Positions 8,512 to 18,565 of a stretch of 64,000 nt of DNA are shown piece after piece. The position numbers and the translations under genes were made by a program. Position 1 is the first letter of the stretch; each line of letters begins with the position of its first letter. Where the stretch lies: contig NZ_CP124750.1 in the NCBI RefSeq assembly GCF_029962605.1, positions 1,798,001-1,862,000 of the forward strand. Direction: 5' to 3'. The notes under the pieces are model-generated. The model did not search any database. It had not been told where the DNA came from and worked only from the letters and a program-made list of their open reading frames with translations. The DNA is from Serratia sarumanii (GTDB lineage Bacteria > Pseudomonadota > Gammaproteobacteria > Enterobacterales > Enterobacteriaceae).

Positions 8512-9591
8512 TTAGCCCTGAGGCTGAGTTACAACGTCTTTGATACCTTTAACTTCGATCTCTACGCGACGATCTGGTGCCAGGCAAGCGATCTGAGCTT
8601 TGGTAGCGCGGCCAGATTTGTAGCCACAGGTGTTGCCAGTAACTGCATCTGCTTCACCCATACCACGTGCAGAGATTTTGTCTGACGGGATGCCTTTGGA
8701 AACCAGGTAGTCAACAACGCTCTGTGCACGTTGTTCGGACAGTTTCTGGTTGTACTGGTCAGAACCAACGGCGTCGGTGTAACCCAGAACAACTACGGAA
8801 CCGTCTTTAGGATCCATGGAGCTCAGCTGGCTGTACAGCTGATCCAGAGCCTGTTGGCCTTCTGCTTTCAGAGTAGACTTGTTGAAGTTGAACAGCACGT
8901 CAGACTTCAGAGTGAAACGCTTGGTTTCAACAACTGGAGCTGGAGCCGGAGCTGGTGCTGGAGCAACTACGTCATCCTGACCGAAGCGGTAAGAAACGCC
9001 CAGGCTCAGCATGGTGTTGTCTGGACGTGCGCCAACGGTACCTGCGTCACCGATGTTGCTTACGAACTGGTAATCCAGGCGAGTAGCCCAGTTTTTGGTC
9101 AGTGCGTATTCAACACCAACAGCAGCCAGCGGAGAAACGCCGGTGTCGTGGTCGCTCAGACGCTGACCAGTACGGCCGTAGTTAGCTTTGGAATCTGCAC
9201 GCCATACCATACCACCCAGACGAGTGTAGATGTCCAGATCGTCAGCAATTGGGTAGCTCAGTTTAGCGGCCAGTTGAACGCCCTGCGCTTTGAAAGCACC
9301 GTTGTTCACGCTGCCTTTGTAAGGCATGCGGCCGAGCCAGTCATAGCCCAGTTCGAAGCCCAGGTATTGGTTTGCCTGGTAGCCCAGGAACGCGCCGGCA
9401 CCCAGCTGATCTTTGTGGGTAGGACCGTTGCCGATACCGTTCTGGTAACCGTTGCCGTAGAAGCCAACGTCATGGTACTGGGACCAGCCCAGTTTAGCAC
9501 CGGTGTACCAAGTGTTATCTTTTGGAGCGGCTTGCGCTACGGTAGCGAAACCTGCCAGTGCCACTGCTAATGCGATAGCTGTCTTTTTCAT
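8512..9591 (-). CDS. ompA: Outer membrane protein OmpA
   Basis: A 359-residue precursor. The signal peptide ends ATVAQA, then come an eight-strand beta-barrel (mature residues up to about 175), a Pro-Ala hinge ([10 protein letters not shown]) and a periplasmic OmpA-like peptidoglycan-binding domain ([15 protein letters not shown] onward, with the CGYKSG...CLAPDRR disulfide pair). It anchors the outer membrane to peptidoglycan and serves as phage receptor and adhesin. The start is the ATG at 9591, preceded by GAGG at a normal distance; an upstream in-frame ATG would disrupt the signal peptide. A long leader of about 100 bases is typical for ompA. Confidence 0.98.
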   Translation of the reverse strand: MKKTAIALAVALAGFATVAQAAPKDNTWYTGAKLGWSQYHDVGFYGNGYQNGIGNGPTHKDQLGAGAFLGYQANQYLGFELGYDWLGRMPYKGSVNNGAFKAQGVQLAAKLSYPIADDLDIYTRLGGMVWRADSKANYGRTGQRLSDHDTGVSPLAAVGVEYALTKNWATRLDYQFVSNIGDAGTVGARPDNTMLSLGVSYRFGQDDVVAPAPAPAPAPVVETKRFTLKSDVLFNFNKSTLKAEGQQALDQLYSQLSSMDPKDGSVVVLGYTDAVGSDQYNQKLSEQRAQSVVDYLVSKGIPSDKISARGMGEADAVTGNTCGYKSGRATKAQIACLAPDRRVEIEVKGIKDVVTQPQG

Positions 9592-9706
9592 TTTGCGCCT
9601 CGTTATCATCCAAATAGGCAATGAGCTTTAAAGCTGTTTTAAGCCCTTGGTTAAATTCCTTCGCCAAGGTTTAAGCCCTCGTTTGTTACTCGCCAGTTTT
9701 TCTGAC

Positions 9707-9733
9707 GTTATAGAGCAACCTTGGCGATGTAAA
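9707..9733 (-). promoter_or_regulatory. Probable ompA core promoter
   Basis: On the minus strand TATAAC (9707-9712) and TTTACA (9728-9733) lie about 115 bases upstream of ompA, in a segment resembling the E. coli ompA promoter (TTTACATCGCCAAGG). The spacer between these exact hexamers is only 15 bases, so the true -35 may be shifted. The rest of the 9592-9948 interval is leader and sulA downstream sequence with no gene. Confidence 0.4.
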
Positions 9734-9948
9734 GTCTACAACGTGGCGCGAAAGTTACAAGTGTGATGTGATAAGGCTCTAAAAAAAAACGCGGAATCGT
9801 ACATATTTGCTAACATTCTCAGCCTAAAAAAACGGCGATTCCTTGGGCGTTTTTACTTGCCAAACCGCAGCCGGACTAGCTTTGTGCCTTCCACCGCAAA
9901 GGTTCCGCTTATGGGGTGCGAAAATGATGGGAAAAATCCTAAATTTAC

Positions 9949-10455
9949 TTAATGATACAAAGAAGAGTGAATTTTTAGGGTGGAACAGTGTCCGTGAGTC
10001 GGGTTAATGTCACGTTGAGGGCGCATGATAAACCCATAGGCATTACCCAATTCTGCCGCACGTCTTAATTTTAGACGATCCTCCTCCGTTAGCTCGGGCA
10101 ACCAGCCAAGAACCACGCTGTAATTTCCCGTTTGCAGCGCTTTTTCCATAGCCTCGACCGTATTCACCGGGCTGATTTGGCTCAATTGCACCATCTTATC
10201 TACAGGCAGGCCGGATTGCTGCAGCCATTGCTTGCTTAATTTTTGCTGCGGTGTCAGCCACAGAAGCCAGCGAGACTGCTTGCCCAGTTGCAGCAGCAGG
10301 GGCAACAGCAATTGAGCCACTGCGGGCTGGCGCTCGTTGTAAACAAGTTCACTGATCAAGCCATTCTCTTTGCCGACATCCGTGTTCTTCTCAGCATTGC
10401 GCGCTGTAAAAGAGCCTTGGCTGAAATGAGGTTGGTAGAGTGATTGAGTACGCAT
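9949..10455 (-). CDS. sulA: SulA, SOS cell division inhibitor
   Basis: A 168-residue protein of the SulA family that binds FtsZ and stops division during DNA damage, and is later removed by Lon. The core [20 protein letters not shown] and the C-terminal HSSLYH (Lon recognition end) are conserved. The gene stands alone between ompA and sxy, as in E. coli. A near-perfect LexA box lies 21 bases upstream of the start, so SOS control is clear from sequence. Confidence 0.96.
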   Translation of the reverse strand: MRTQSLYQPHFSQGSFTARNAEKNTDVGKENGLISELVYNERQPAVAQLLLPLLLQLGKQSRWLLWLTPQQKLSKQWLQQSGLPVDKMVQLSQISPVNTVEAMEKALQTGNYSVVLGWLPELTEEDRLKLRRAAELGNAYGFIMRPQRDINPTHGHCSTLKIHSSLYH

Positions 10456-10475
10456 AAAGTTCCCGCCCGTCGTGT

Positions 10476-10495
10476 TACTGTATGTTTATACAGTA
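10476..10495 (-). promoter_or_regulatory. LexA (SOS) box of sulA
   Basis: The sequence TACTGTATGTTTATACAGTA matches the LexA consensus CTGT-N8-ACAG with extended flanks and lies directly upstream of sulA. Confidence 0.95.
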
Positions 10496-10501
10496 TCCCT
10501 G

Positions 10502-10551
10502 ATTTGGGATAAGATCAACCCAAATTTTCGTAGCGGCTCGCATAATTGCGA
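10502..10551. promoter_or_regulatory. Inverted repeats between sulA and sxy
   Basis: Two inverted repeats occupy the divergent sulA-sxy region: ATTTGGG (10503-10509) with CCCAAAT (10519-10525), and TCGCA (10538-10542) with TGCGA (10547-10551). Their function is unknown. The second has the half-sites in the opposite order to a canonical CRP-S site, so I do not call it CRP-S. Confidence 0.35.
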
Positions 10552-10684
10552 TCATTTTTTGTACCGGTGTTTTTTGTGATTGGCATGCGGGTGGATAGTG
10601 CGTATTTTCCTAATTAGTTGTTCACGTTACTCTTTTCATTGATAAGAGAAATAATACGACCGGAACCTAAAAAGGAGAAACGCT

Positions 10685-11341
10685 ATGAAAAGGATGTCGA
10701 TACGAAGGATCGCACAGGCTAAAAATTGCTTCGCGGCGCTGGGCGCCATCACCACGCGGTCACAGTTTGGCGGCTACGGCCTGCTGGCCGAGGGGGTAAT
10801 GTTTGCAGTGATAGCGGAAGGAGAGTTGTACCTGCGGGCTACGGCGAGCATGGAACCGGCTTTTCGCGCCAGAGGGATGGTCAATATGGTCTATTCCAAG
10901 CGTGGAGTGCCCATCACTTTGCGTTATTACTGGGTTGACGAGTCGCTGTGGCGGGAACGCAACGAGCTGGTGGGGCTGGCCTGGCAGGCCGTCAGGGAAG
11001 CGCGTCGAGAGCAGCGGCTTAAGGCCGGCGATCACGGTCGATTGAAGGCGTTGCCGAATATCGATGTCAACATGGAGCGCTTGCTATGGCGAGCGGGTAT
11101 CCGCAACGCCTATGACCTGCGGCTGCAAGGCGCTAAACGCAGCTATCTCCGCCTGCTGCAACAGCAGACCAATCTGGGGCTGCGTGTGCTGCTGTCGCTG
11201 GGCGGCGCGATAGCCGGTTATCATCAGGCGGCGTTGCCGGCCGAATTGCGCAACGAACTGGTGCGCTGGTTCGAGCATACGATGGCGATGCGCCGCCATG
11301 GGCATGAGCCAGTGGTTCAGGGCCCATCGAGCGAGCCCTGA
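10685..11341 (+). CDS. sxy: Sxy/TfoX competence regulator
   Basis: A 218-residue TfoX-family protein with an N-terminal domain (about residues 10-105, including FGGYGLLAEGVMFAVI and YWVDESLW) and a C-terminal helical domain (about 115-200, LPNIDVNMERLLWRAGI). Sxy works with CRP at CRP-S promoters to turn on DNA uptake and type IV pilus genes in gammaproteobacteria. The ATG is preceded by AAGGAG at 10672-10677. Its position between sulA and yccS is conserved. Confidence 0.94.
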   Translation: MKRMSIRRIAQAKNCFAALGAITTRSQFGGYGLLAEGVMFAVIAEGELYLRATASMEPAFRARGMVNMVYSKRGVPITLRYYWVDESLWRERNELVGLAWQAVREARREQRLKAGDHGRLKALPNIDVNMERLLWRAGIRNAYDLRLQGAKRSYLRLLQQQTNLGLRVLLSLGGAIAGYHQAALPAELRNELVRWFEHTMAMRRHGHEPVVQGPSSEP

Positions 11342-11345
11342 ATAA

Positions 11346-13481
11346 TTAGATTGCCTTATTGATTTGGGCGTGGAGTGCGGTGAGCTCCGGCAGCAGTTCG
11401 AGCATCAACCCCACCTGTTGCAACACCAACTGCTCTTTGCTTTCAGGTTCCGGAACGGCTCTGCGAATGCGCTCCGCCAGCTGTTCCAGCGCTTGCACAA
11501 TGCGCTGGCTGTTCCGTTCTTCCTGATGCAAGGCGCCGTCCACGTAACACACGGCATCATTGAGCAGATCGAGGGTGACAGGGGTATTCAGCCGCTCGCG
11601 GTGTGCCCCCAACGCCGAGATATAACTCAGGAGAGTGTGGTTGAGGCAAAGCAGGCGGAAGGCGGCTTCCTGCAATTCCTTGTCGGCCTTGGGATCGGCG
11701 GACATGTTGGAGATGACCGAAGCCAGTTCGGCATCGCTGTTGTGGGCATCTCGCCGCGCAATGCGGTAGGCGAGGCCGTTATCCTTACCCTGGTGGTATT
11801 GCACCAGAATGGCGTCCAGATAACGGCAGTTGGCATTCAGGGTTTTATCCACCACCGCCGGCAGTTGGCGGAATTTCCAGTCCGGCCAGATAAAGCTGAC
11901 CGCCGCCCAGGCGATGGCGCAGCCCAACAAGGTGTCGTAAACGCGCGGGGCGGCTACTTCGAATCCTTCACCCAACAGGTTAAAGCATAACAAGACCAGT
12001 AGCGTGATGAACATGGTGGCGTGGGCATACTGGACGGTGCGGAAAGCGAAAAATAGAACGCCGGTGATGACGATCAACACCAGCTGTCCTTCCAGTGAAG
12101 GCACGAAATAGAGGATCGGCAGGCCGATCAGGATACCGGCCAGGGTGCCGATGATGCGCAGCGCCAGGCGTCGGCGGGTAGCGTTGTAGTTCGGTTGACA
12201 GACGAACAGGCTGGTCAACAGGATCCAGTAACCGTGCTGCATGCCGGTGAACTGGATGAAAGCGTAACCCACGCACAGCACCACCGACATGCGGATCGCG
12301 TGGCGGAACAGGGCCGATTGCGGCGTCAAATGGCGGCTGATGCGCAGGCGGATGTCGCTCCAGCCGGTTAAGCGATCGTCGGCCAGGCTGTTCTCTTCCG
12401 CTTGCCCGCTTGCCAGTGTCTGCTCTGACTCAATATTGGCCAGCTGCGCATCGATCGCATGCAGGTTTTTCAGCAGGTGCGCCAGCGCCTTGGTTTGTTC
12501 TGAATTGCCCTGGGTTTCGGCGATGCGCGCCAAGGCCTCCTGAATGCGGCTGAAGGCCGGCTCAAAACGCGGGTTGTGCTGGTATTTTTGCCGCAGCAGG
12601 ATCGATTGTGCCAGTTGGCGGCAGGCGCGCGCCTGCATGCTCAGCAAACGCTGGAAGCGGAATAAAATATCGCTGTGGCGGAATTGCCGGCTGAGCGCGT
12701 GATACTGAACGTGGGAAGAGCTGGCGCGTTCGTGGATATCCTGCGCGACAAAATAGTAGTGCAAGGTACGGCGGGTGCCGCGCTGGCCGCGATCGCCTTT
12801 CAGGCGCGTCAGCAGCGAGGCTTTGGTCTGGTTAAGCAACGCGACCAACGCGCTGTTGGCCATCGCAACATCCATCCATGGCAGGTCGGCGTCGCGTTCG
12901 GCGTCGGGATCGAACAGGTTGGCTTTGGCATCCAGATAGTTGGCCAGTTGATCGTAGCAGCGCGCCAGGTTCTCTTGCAGTGGCCGGATAGGGAACAGCA
13001 GGTGGCCCGCCAGCGTCAGCAGGTTGTACCACAGCGCACCGATCACCAGCAGCAGCGGTTGCTGATACCAGGCATCGTACATGGCGGTGCCGAGCATGGT
13101 GTAAACCGCGATCAGCAGTGCGCCGAAGGCGATGGTGGCGTAACGTTGCCCCAAGGCGCCCAGAAGGATAAAACCGCAGGTCGACGTGGTTAAGCCAAGG
13201 GCGAACAACCAGGGATAGGGGAACAGCAGCTCGATTGAAGCTGAGGCGACAAAGAAGCACACCAGCGTGATCAGCAGGTTGCGTAACCTGCCGGCCAGGC
13301 GGTCATCCAAGTCGGTCAGGGCCGCTGCCACCACGCCCAGCGTCAGCGGGATGGTCAGCTTGGGAATGCCCAGCCACCAGGGAACGGCGGTGGTGCCGAT
13401 CAGCGCAATAAGGATGCGCAGGTGATACAGCAGATTGCTGTTATAGGTGTAACGACGTACTGCGGGTGCAAAAGAGCGCAC
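11346..13481 (-). CDS. yccS: YccS, FUSC-family inner membrane protein
   Basis: A 711-residue membrane protein of the YccS/YhfK (FUSC, aromatic acid exporter-like) family. Two sets of hydrophobic helices (about residues 18-150 and 395-520) are separated by a long cytoplasmic helical domain, the usual layout. Its substrate is not established. It ends four bases from the sxy stop on the opposite strand, leaving no room for a long terminator. It is probably cotranscribed with yccF, which lies upstream on the same strand with a short gap. Confidence 0.92.
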   Translation of the reverse strand: MRSFAPAVRRYTYNSNLLYHLRILIALIGTTAVPWWLGIPKLTIPLTLGVVAAALTDLDDRLAGRLRNLLITLVCFFVASASIELLFPYPWLFALGLTTSTCGFILLGALGQRYATIAFGALLIAVYTMLGTAMYDAWYQQPLLLVIGALWYNLLTLAGHLLFPIRPLQENLARCYDQLANYLDAKANLFDPDAERDADLPWMDVAMANSALVALLNQTKASLLTRLKGDRGQRGTRRTLHYYFVAQDIHERASSSHVQYHALSRQFRHSDILFRFQRLLSMQARACRQLAQSILLRQKYQHNPRFEPAFSRIQEALARIAETQGNSEQTKALAHLLKNLHAIDAQLANIESEQTLASGQAEENSLADDRLTGWSDIRLRISRHLTPQSALFRHAIRMSVVLCVGYAFIQFTGMQHGYWILLTSLFVCQPNYNATRRRLALRIIGTLAGILIGLPILYFVPSLEGQLVLIVITGVLFFAFRTVQYAHATMFITLLVLLCFNLLGEGFEVAAPRVYDTLLGCAIAWAAVSFIWPDWKFRQLPAVVDKTLNANCRYLDAILVQYHQGKDNGLAYRIARRDAHNSDAELASVISNMSADPKADKELQEAAFRLLCLNHTLLSYISALGAHRERLNTPVTLDLLNDAVCYVDGALHQEERNSQRIVQALEQLAERIRRAVPEPESKEQLVLQQVGLMLELLPELTALHAQINKAI

Positions 13482-13507
13482 GAAAAACTCCTCAAACGGA
13501 GAAAAAA

Positions 13508-13960
13508 TTAACGCTGATGATAGTGGCGGCGAGCATTCTCAATACGCGCTTGCTGAGCCATTTCTACCGAGACGACGCGGCGCCCCACCGGCCACAGCGC
13601 GATGGCGGCAATTTTGAAATTGGCGATGCCGACCGGAATGCCGATGATCGAAACGCACTGCACGATACCGGCGGCGATGTGTGACAGGCACAGCCACCAG
13701 CCGAACAGCACCAGCCAGATAACGTTGAGCAGTGAGCCGCCGGCGGAGAGCAGCGCATTGCTTTTTTCCGGGTAGAGCTCATCGACGTGGATTGCCTCAT
13801 TGCCGAACGGCACCAGCGACAGCTTGGTGATTTCCCAGCAGGAGCGGGTGAGCGGCAGCGTGATGACCAGCAGCACGCTGAACACCGTGGCGATGAGCCA
13901 ACCCAGCGTGGTGAAGAAACCGCCCAACACAAAATTAAGAATATTCAGTACAGTACGCAT
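13508..13960 (-). CDS. yccF: YccF, DUF307 membrane protein
   Basis: A 150-residue inner membrane protein with YccF repeats (DUF307): TLPLTRSCWEITKLSLVPFG followed later by IIGIPVGIANFKIAAIALWP, each with hydrophobic segments. The start is set at the ATG giving MRTVLNILNFVLGG, which matches E. coli; an in-frame ATG at 13969 would add three residues and sits at a slightly better distance from a weak AGAG. Function is unknown. yccS follows 26 bases downstream. Confidence 0.93.
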   Translation of the reverse strand: MRTVLNILNFVLGGFFTTLGWLIATVFSVLLVITLPLTRSCWEITKLSLVPFGNEAIHVDELYPEKSNALLSAGGSLLNVIWLVLFGWWLCLSHIAAGIVQCVSIIGIPVGIANFKIAAIALWPVGRRVVSVEMAQQARIENARRHYHQR

Positions 13961-14126
13961 AGACGTCATTCTGCTCTAATGTTGGCCAAACCGCGATGCG
14001 GGCGTATTCACGATAAAAACGCAAAATCTATTCTACCCTTTTTTTAGCGCTAGAGTGCCACTGCTTATCGCAGGTAAACTGGCAGATATCCGTTATTTAA
14101 TCTCAACATAGTCATGGCGCGACGAT

Positions 14127-16181
14127 ATGGAACTTAAAGCGACATCGCTGGGGAAACACCTGGCTCAGCACCCTTATAACCGCGTGCGGTTGCTGCACGC
14201 CGGCGTTGAGGTGAGCGGGGAAAAACATGAATACCTGATCCCCTTCAATCAACTGATTCAGGTCAGGTGCAAGCGCGGCATCGTCTGGGGCGAGCTGGAA
14301 TTTGAATTGCCGGACGAAAAAGTGGTGCGACTGCACGGCACCGAGTGGCAGGAAACGCAGCGTTTTTATCACTATCTGCAGCAGGCGTGGCAGCAGTGGA
14401 GCGCCGAAATGAGTGAGGTCAGTGCCGGCGTGTTGCAACAGCAGGTGGCACAGATTCAGCGCATTGAGCAGCAAGATAAATGGTTCAAAAAGTCTGAGCT
14501 GGGCAAACTGCAGCAGCAAATCCGTGAAGCCTTCTCCGCGCTGCCAATGCCGGTGGCGCGCCTGGAGGAATTCGATAACTGCCGGGCCGATTACCATCTG
14601 TGTCTGCAATGGCTGCAGCAGGGGCAACGCAGTGTCGACCAACGCAACCGGCAGTGGACCGATCGCATGCTGGAGCAACATCACGACTTCTTCCAGACCG
14701 TCGAGAGCTCACCGCTCAATGACTCTCAGAGCCGTGCGGTGGTCAACGGCGAGGATTCCGTCCTGGTATTGGCGGGGGCCGGCAGCGGCAAGACGTCGGT
14801 GCTGGTGGCGCGCGCCGGCTGGCTGCTGCGCCGTCAGGAGGCGGAGCCGGGCCAAATCTTGCTGTTGGCGTTCGGCCGTCAGGCTGCGAGTGAGATGAAT
14901 GATCGCATCAAAGAACGTTTGGGCGATGTCGGTATTCAGGCCAAAACATTCCATGCATTGGCGCTGCAGATCATTCAACAAGGCAGCCGCAAAGCCCCGG
15001 CCATCAGCCGGTTGGAAACCGATGCCAGCGCGCGCAAAGCGTTGCTGATTGCCCATTGGCGCGAGCAATGTGCAGAGAAAAAAGCCCAGGCGAAGGGGTG
15101 GCGTCAATGGTTGACCGAGGAGCTGGAATGGGACGTGCCGGAAGGCGACTTCTGGCAGGATAAACGCCTGGCGGACCGGCTGGCGGGCCGGTTGGAACGC
15201 TGGCTGGGGCTGATGCGCATGCACGGCGGCAGCCAGGCGGAGATGATTGAGCAGGCGGATGAAGAAATCCGCGATCTGTTTTCGAAACGCATTCGGCTGA
15301 TGGCGCCACTATTGAAAGCCTGGAAAAGCGCCTTAAAAGAGGAAGGAGCGGTGGACTTCTCCGGCCTTATTCATCAGGCGGTCAACATTCTCGACAAGGG
15401 GCGCTTCGTCAGCCCGTGGAAACATATTCTGGTCGATGAGTTTCAGGATATCTCGCCGCAGCGTGCGCTGTTGCTGGCGGCGCTGCGTCGGCAGAACAAG
15501 CAGACTTGCCTGTTTGCGGTGGGGGATGACTGGCAGGCGATTTATCGCTTCAGCGGCGCAGAGTTGACGTTAACCACGGCTTTTGCCACCCACTTCGGCG
15601 AAGGGGCGCAGTGCGCGCTGGACACCACTTATCGTTTCAACGAACGTATCGGCGAGGTGGCCAACCGGTTCGTGCAGCAGAACCCGCACCAGCTGAAAAA
15701 ACCGCTCAACAGCCTGAGCAAGGGCAATAAAAAGTCGGTGGCGATCCTGCCGCACGAGCAGTTGGAGCCCTTGCTGGATAAACTGAGCGGCTACGCCAAG
15801 CCGGATGAGCGCATCCTGGTGCTGGCGCGCTACCATCATCTGAAACCGGAAGCGCTGGCGAAGGCGGCCACCCGCTGGCCCAAGCTGGATCTGGAATTTA
15901 TGACCATCCACGCCAGCAAGGGGCAGCAGGCGGAATACGTCATCATCGCCGGTTTGCATGATGGGCGTGACGGCTTCCCCGCCGTGGCGCGCGAGTCGGT
16001 GTTGGAAGAGGTGCTGCTGCCGCAGCCGGAGGATTTCCCGGATGCCGAAGAGCGCCGTCTGCTGTATGTCGCGTTGACGCGCGCTAAACATCAGGTGTGG
16101 CTGTTGCAGGATCGTGAACGTCCTTCGGTGTTCGTTGAACACCTGCAAGATCTTGGCGTACCGGTGCAGAAAAAACCGTAA
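14127..16181 (+). CDS. helD: DNA helicase IV
   Basis: A 684-residue superfamily 1 (UvrD/Rep-type) 3'-5' helicase, the same length as E. coli HelD. After an N-terminal family-specific region (about residues 1-195) comes the Walker A motif AGAGSGKTS near residue 217, then the Walker B/DEXX motif VDEFQDISP near residue 435 and QAIYRFSGA soon after. The C-terminal motifs MTIHASKGQQAEYVII and VALTRAK close the helicase core. It takes part in recombination and repair. It is a single gene, divergent from yccF. Confidence 0.96.
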   Translation: MELKATSLGKHLAQHPYNRVRLLHAGVEVSGEKHEYLIPFNQLIQVRCKRGIVWGELEFELPDEKVVRLHGTEWQETQRFYHYLQQAWQQWSAEMSEVSAGVLQQQVAQIQRIEQQDKWFKKSELGKLQQQIREAFSALPMPVARLEEFDNCRADYHLCLQWLQQGQRSVDQRNRQWTDRMLEQHHDFFQTVESSPLNDSQSRAVVNGEDSVLVLAGAGSGKTSVLVARAGWLLRRQEAEPGQILLLAFGRQAASEMNDRIKERLGDVGIQAKTFHALALQIIQQGSRKAPAISRLETDASARKALLIAHWREQCAEKKAQAKGWRQWLTEELEWDVPEGDFWQDKRLADRLAGRLERWLGLMRMHGGSQAEMIEQADEEIRDLFSKRIRLMAPLLKAWKSALKEEGAVDFSGLIHQAVNILDKGRFVSPWKHILVDEFQDISPQRALLLAALRRQNKQTCLFAVGDDWQAIYRFSGAELTLTTAFATHFGEGAQCALDTTYRFNERIGEVANRFVQQNPHQLKKPLNSLSKGNKKSVAILPHEQLEPLLDKLSGYAKPDERILVLARYHHLKPEALAKAATRWPKLDLEFMTIHASKGQQAEYVIIAGLHDGRDGFPAVARESVLEEVLLPQPEDFPDAEERRLLYVALTRAKHQVWLLQDRERPSVFVEHLQDLGVPVQKKP

Positions 16182-16213
16182 GCCTGGGCCTGGCGGCTGC
16201 CAGGCCGCGAGGA

Positions 16214-16672
16214 CTATTTCAGGCGGTCTTGCAGGTAGCGCTGATAGTCGGGGATGGCGATCTCCACCTCGCTTTTGAACAGCGGAGAGTCGATCAGAAA
16301 GTCGGCGGTCGAGCGGTTGGTGGCCACCGGAATATTCCATACGGTCGCCAGCCGCAGCAGCGCCTTCACGTCCGGATCGTGCGGCACCGCGTTCAGCGGA
16401 TCCCAGAAGAAGATCAGCATGTCTATCTTGCCTTCCGCAATCAGTGCGCCAACCTGCTGATCGCCGCCCATCGGGCCACTCAGCATGCTGGTGACGGGAA
16501 TGCCGCTGGCGCGCTGGATCAGATTACCGGTAGTGCCGGTGGCGTACAGCTGGTGCTGCGCCAGAATGGTCTTGTGGCTTTCTACCCACTCCAGCAGGGC
16601 CTGTTTGCGGTGATCGTGCGCCACCAGCGCAATGTGTTTGCGCGCGGCGATAGTGCGGGTGGTCAATTCCAT
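16214..16672 (-). CDS. mgsA: Methylglyoxal synthase
   Basis: A 152-residue enzyme that converts dihydroxyacetone phosphate to methylglyoxal and phosphate, a bypass of lower glycolysis used when phosphate is short. The phosphate-binding and catalytic region [11 protein letters not shown] and the [14 protein letters not shown] segment with the catalytic Asp are intact. The start is set at the ATG giving [20 protein letters not shown]; an upstream in-frame ATG would add 19 residues not found in the family. It is convergent with helD. Confidence 0.96.
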   Translation of the reverse strand: MELTTRTIAARKHIALVAHDHRKQALLEWVESHKTILAQHQLYATGTTGNLIQRASGIPVTSMLSGPMGGDQQVGALIAEGKIDMLIFFWDPLNAVPHDPDVKALLRLATVWNIPVATNRSTADFLIDSPLFKSEVEIAIPDYQRYLQDRLK

Positions 16673-16795
16673 CTCGGTGTCCTTCGCTAATCGGGGAATG
16701 TGCGACAGATTACTGAAACTGTTTTTCACTGCCTAGCGTTTGCGCTTGAAAATGCGAAGAAAAGACGCCTTTACGGGGAAAGGCGCCGGGAGGGA

Positions 16796-17461
16796 TCAGC
16801 GAATCGGTTGTTTATTGGCCCAGCGCAGAAAACGCTTCTGTGTTTCCTTGTCGGCCTGTTGAAACCAGTATTGCAGCATTTGTTCCGACACGTTTTCACC
16901 TTTCAACGTCACCGTCGGGGCGTTTATCGGCGCGCCGGCCAACGCGAGGGCTGAGGCATTGCCCGCGTTCGCCTGAACAAAGCTCGGAACGGAGGCCGGG
17001 CGGTTCTGGCGGTTGTAATCGGTCATCACCTTTTCCAAATCGGTATTGAAGGTGACGCTGTCGGGATGCAGCACATCATGCCGGAACGGCAGGGCGTTGC
17101 CGTCTTTATCGACCACCAGATAATTCAACGTTCTGTCAAAGCGTTGCGCATCACGATCGTTCTCGATGCGTGGCAGTTCGATCGCCACCTGGCTGATCTT
17201 TTGCGTATTGAAGGTGGCAACCAGCGGCAAGGAAGCATAGGCCTGCGTATGCTGGCCGGAACGTACGGTTTTGGTCACTTTAAACAGCAACTGGTGCTGC
17301 CCGCCATCCAGTTCAAGGCTGTCGGCGCCTTTTAACAACGAACCTGTCATTTTCTTGCCGTCGACCACCAGCAGGTCGATGTCCGGGGAGAGTTTCAGGG
17401 TCGTAGCCGCGGCAGGTATGCTGATGCTGAGCAACGCCGCAACCACCAGACCAAATTTCAT
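16796..17461 (-). CDS. yccT: YccT, DUF2057 periplasmic protein
   Basis: A 221-residue exported protein of the DUF2057 family. It has a clear signal peptide (cleavage near PAAA-TTLKL) and a single soluble domain. The E. coli homologue has been linked to inhibition of curli formation; whether that holds here is inference. The start is the second of two adjacent ATGs (17461), six bases from AAGGAG; the first is only three bases away. Confidence 0.9.
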   Translation of the reverse strand: MKFGLVVAALLSISIPAAATTLKLSPDIDLLVVDGKKMTGSLLKGADSLELDGGQHQLLFKVTKTVRSGQHTQAYASLPLVATFNTQKISQVAIELPRIENDRDAQRFDRTLNYLVVDKDGNALPFRHDVLHPDSVTFNTDLEKVMTDYNRQNRPASVPSFVQANAGNASALALAGAPINAPTVTLKGENVSEQMLQYWFQQADKETQKRFLRWANKQPIR

Positions 17462-17716
17462 CATTATCTCCTTATAAAGTGGCGTAACGCTAAGTGTTGA
17501 ACACGGCATAGGTTGTGTCAAAATTTTTCAATCGGGTATTTTGTTTACATTTTTACATATTTTATCGCGATTAGACATGACCATGCGCAGCTGAACCGCG
17601 ACAGCCTCTGACCATAAGATTGCGGTGAAGTTTCCCTTGCGTTGCGTTTAACCGAACGAATGCCGATCGGTTACACTCGAAATGGAAAGTGACGCAGTGA
17701 TAAACGGGAGTTGAAG

Positions 17717-18130
17717 ATGCAAGATCAAGAGATTGTTGAGCTGTTGCAACAGGTGAAAACTATCGCGCTGGTCGGTGCCAGCGATAACCCATCACGGCCC
17801 AGCTATGGGGTGATGGCGTATCTGTTGGCGCAAGGGTATCAGGTGATCCCGGTCAGCCCAAAACTGGCGGGGCAGACGCTGCTGGGGCAGCAGGTTTACC
17901 CTACGCTGGCCGCTATCCCGCAGCCGGTGGATATGGTTGACGTGTTTCGCAATTCAGAAGCGGCTTACGGCGTGGCGCAAGAGGCGATAGCGATCGGCGC
18001 CAGGGCGCTCTGGCTGCAGATAGGGGTGATTAACGAGCAGGCGGCAGCGCTGGCGAAACAGGCCGGGTTGCGTGTGGTGATGGATCGCTGTCCGAAAATC
18101 GAAATCCCGCGCTTAGGGTTGGAGCGCTAA
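17717..18130 (+). CDS. yccU: YccU, CoA-binding protein
   Basis: A 137-residue protein with a Rossmann-type CoA-binding domain (like the N-terminus of succinyl-CoA ligase alpha). [20 protein letters not shown] forms the nucleotide loop and LWLQIGVIN a later conserved strand. Its physiological role is not known. The ATG at 17717 is six bases from GGGAG; an in-frame TTG lies two codons upstream. Confidence 0.9.
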   Translation: MQDQEIVELLQQVKTIALVGASDNPSRPSYGVMAYLLAQGYQVIPVSPKLAGQTLLGQQVYPTLAAIPQPVDMVDVFRNSEAAYGVAQEAIAIGARALWLQIGVINEQAAALAKQAGLRVVMDRCPKIEIPRLGLER

Positions 18131-18136
18131 ATAAAA

Positions 18137-18161
18137 AGGGCCAGGCGCGATGCCGGGCCCT
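18137..18161. terminator. Weak hairpin between yccU and hspQ
   Basis: The arms AGGGCC (18137-18142) and GGCCCT (18156-18161) form a short stem between the convergent yccU and hspQ genes. There is an A run on the left and only TCTC on the right, so it is more likely a terminator for hspQ on the minus strand. Confidence 0.45.
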
Positions 18162-18187
18162 CTCGGGTTTCTCAGGTCTTGGCGCGG

Positions 18188-18505
18188 TCAATTGCGCAAG
18201 CGTGGCGCCTGTAGCTGGTGACGGATGGATTCCGCCAGTTCATCCAGCGATGGTTGCTCGGGGTGTGCCTCCTGGGCTTCGCTATCCAGCTGCGCTTCCG
18301 CCAGATAGGTGTGTACCGGTTGGCCTTCCTCGTCTTCCATCACCACGTGGTACCAAGGGGCTGAACGCAGTTCATCGTTCGCCGCTATTTCGTCAGCTTT
18401 GGGTTGTTCCAAAGAGTATTCCGGGTCGATATCGATCACGACGCCCAAATACCCCAGCAGTTTATGCCTAACCTGTTGTCCGATACCGAATTTGCTGGCA
18501 ATCAT
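18188..18505 (-). CDS. hspQ: HspQ heat shock protein
   Basis: A 105-residue protein that in E. coli binds hemimethylated DNA and acts as an enhancer of the Lon protease. The N-terminus [20 protein letters not shown], the central [20 protein letters not shown] and the C-terminal [10 protein letters not shown] are conserved. The ATG at 18505 is preceded by AGGAGG at a normal distance. Upstream in-frame codons are ignored because the family begins here. Confidence 0.95.
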   Translation of the reverse strand: MIASKFGIGQQVRHKLLGYLGVVIDIDPEYSLEQPKADEIAANDELRSAPWYHVVMEDEEGQPVHTYLAEAQLDSEAQEAHPEQPSLDELAESIRHQLQAPRLRN

Positions 18506-18565
18506 GATGACCTCCTGAGAAACAATGCCTTGCTCATATATGGGGGCAGGGCAGCGCATTTCAAG

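Noticed and set aside
10538..10551. CRP-S site upstream of sxy
   Set aside because: The half-sites are in the order TCGCA...TGCGA with a four-base spacer, not TGCGA-N6-TCGCA.
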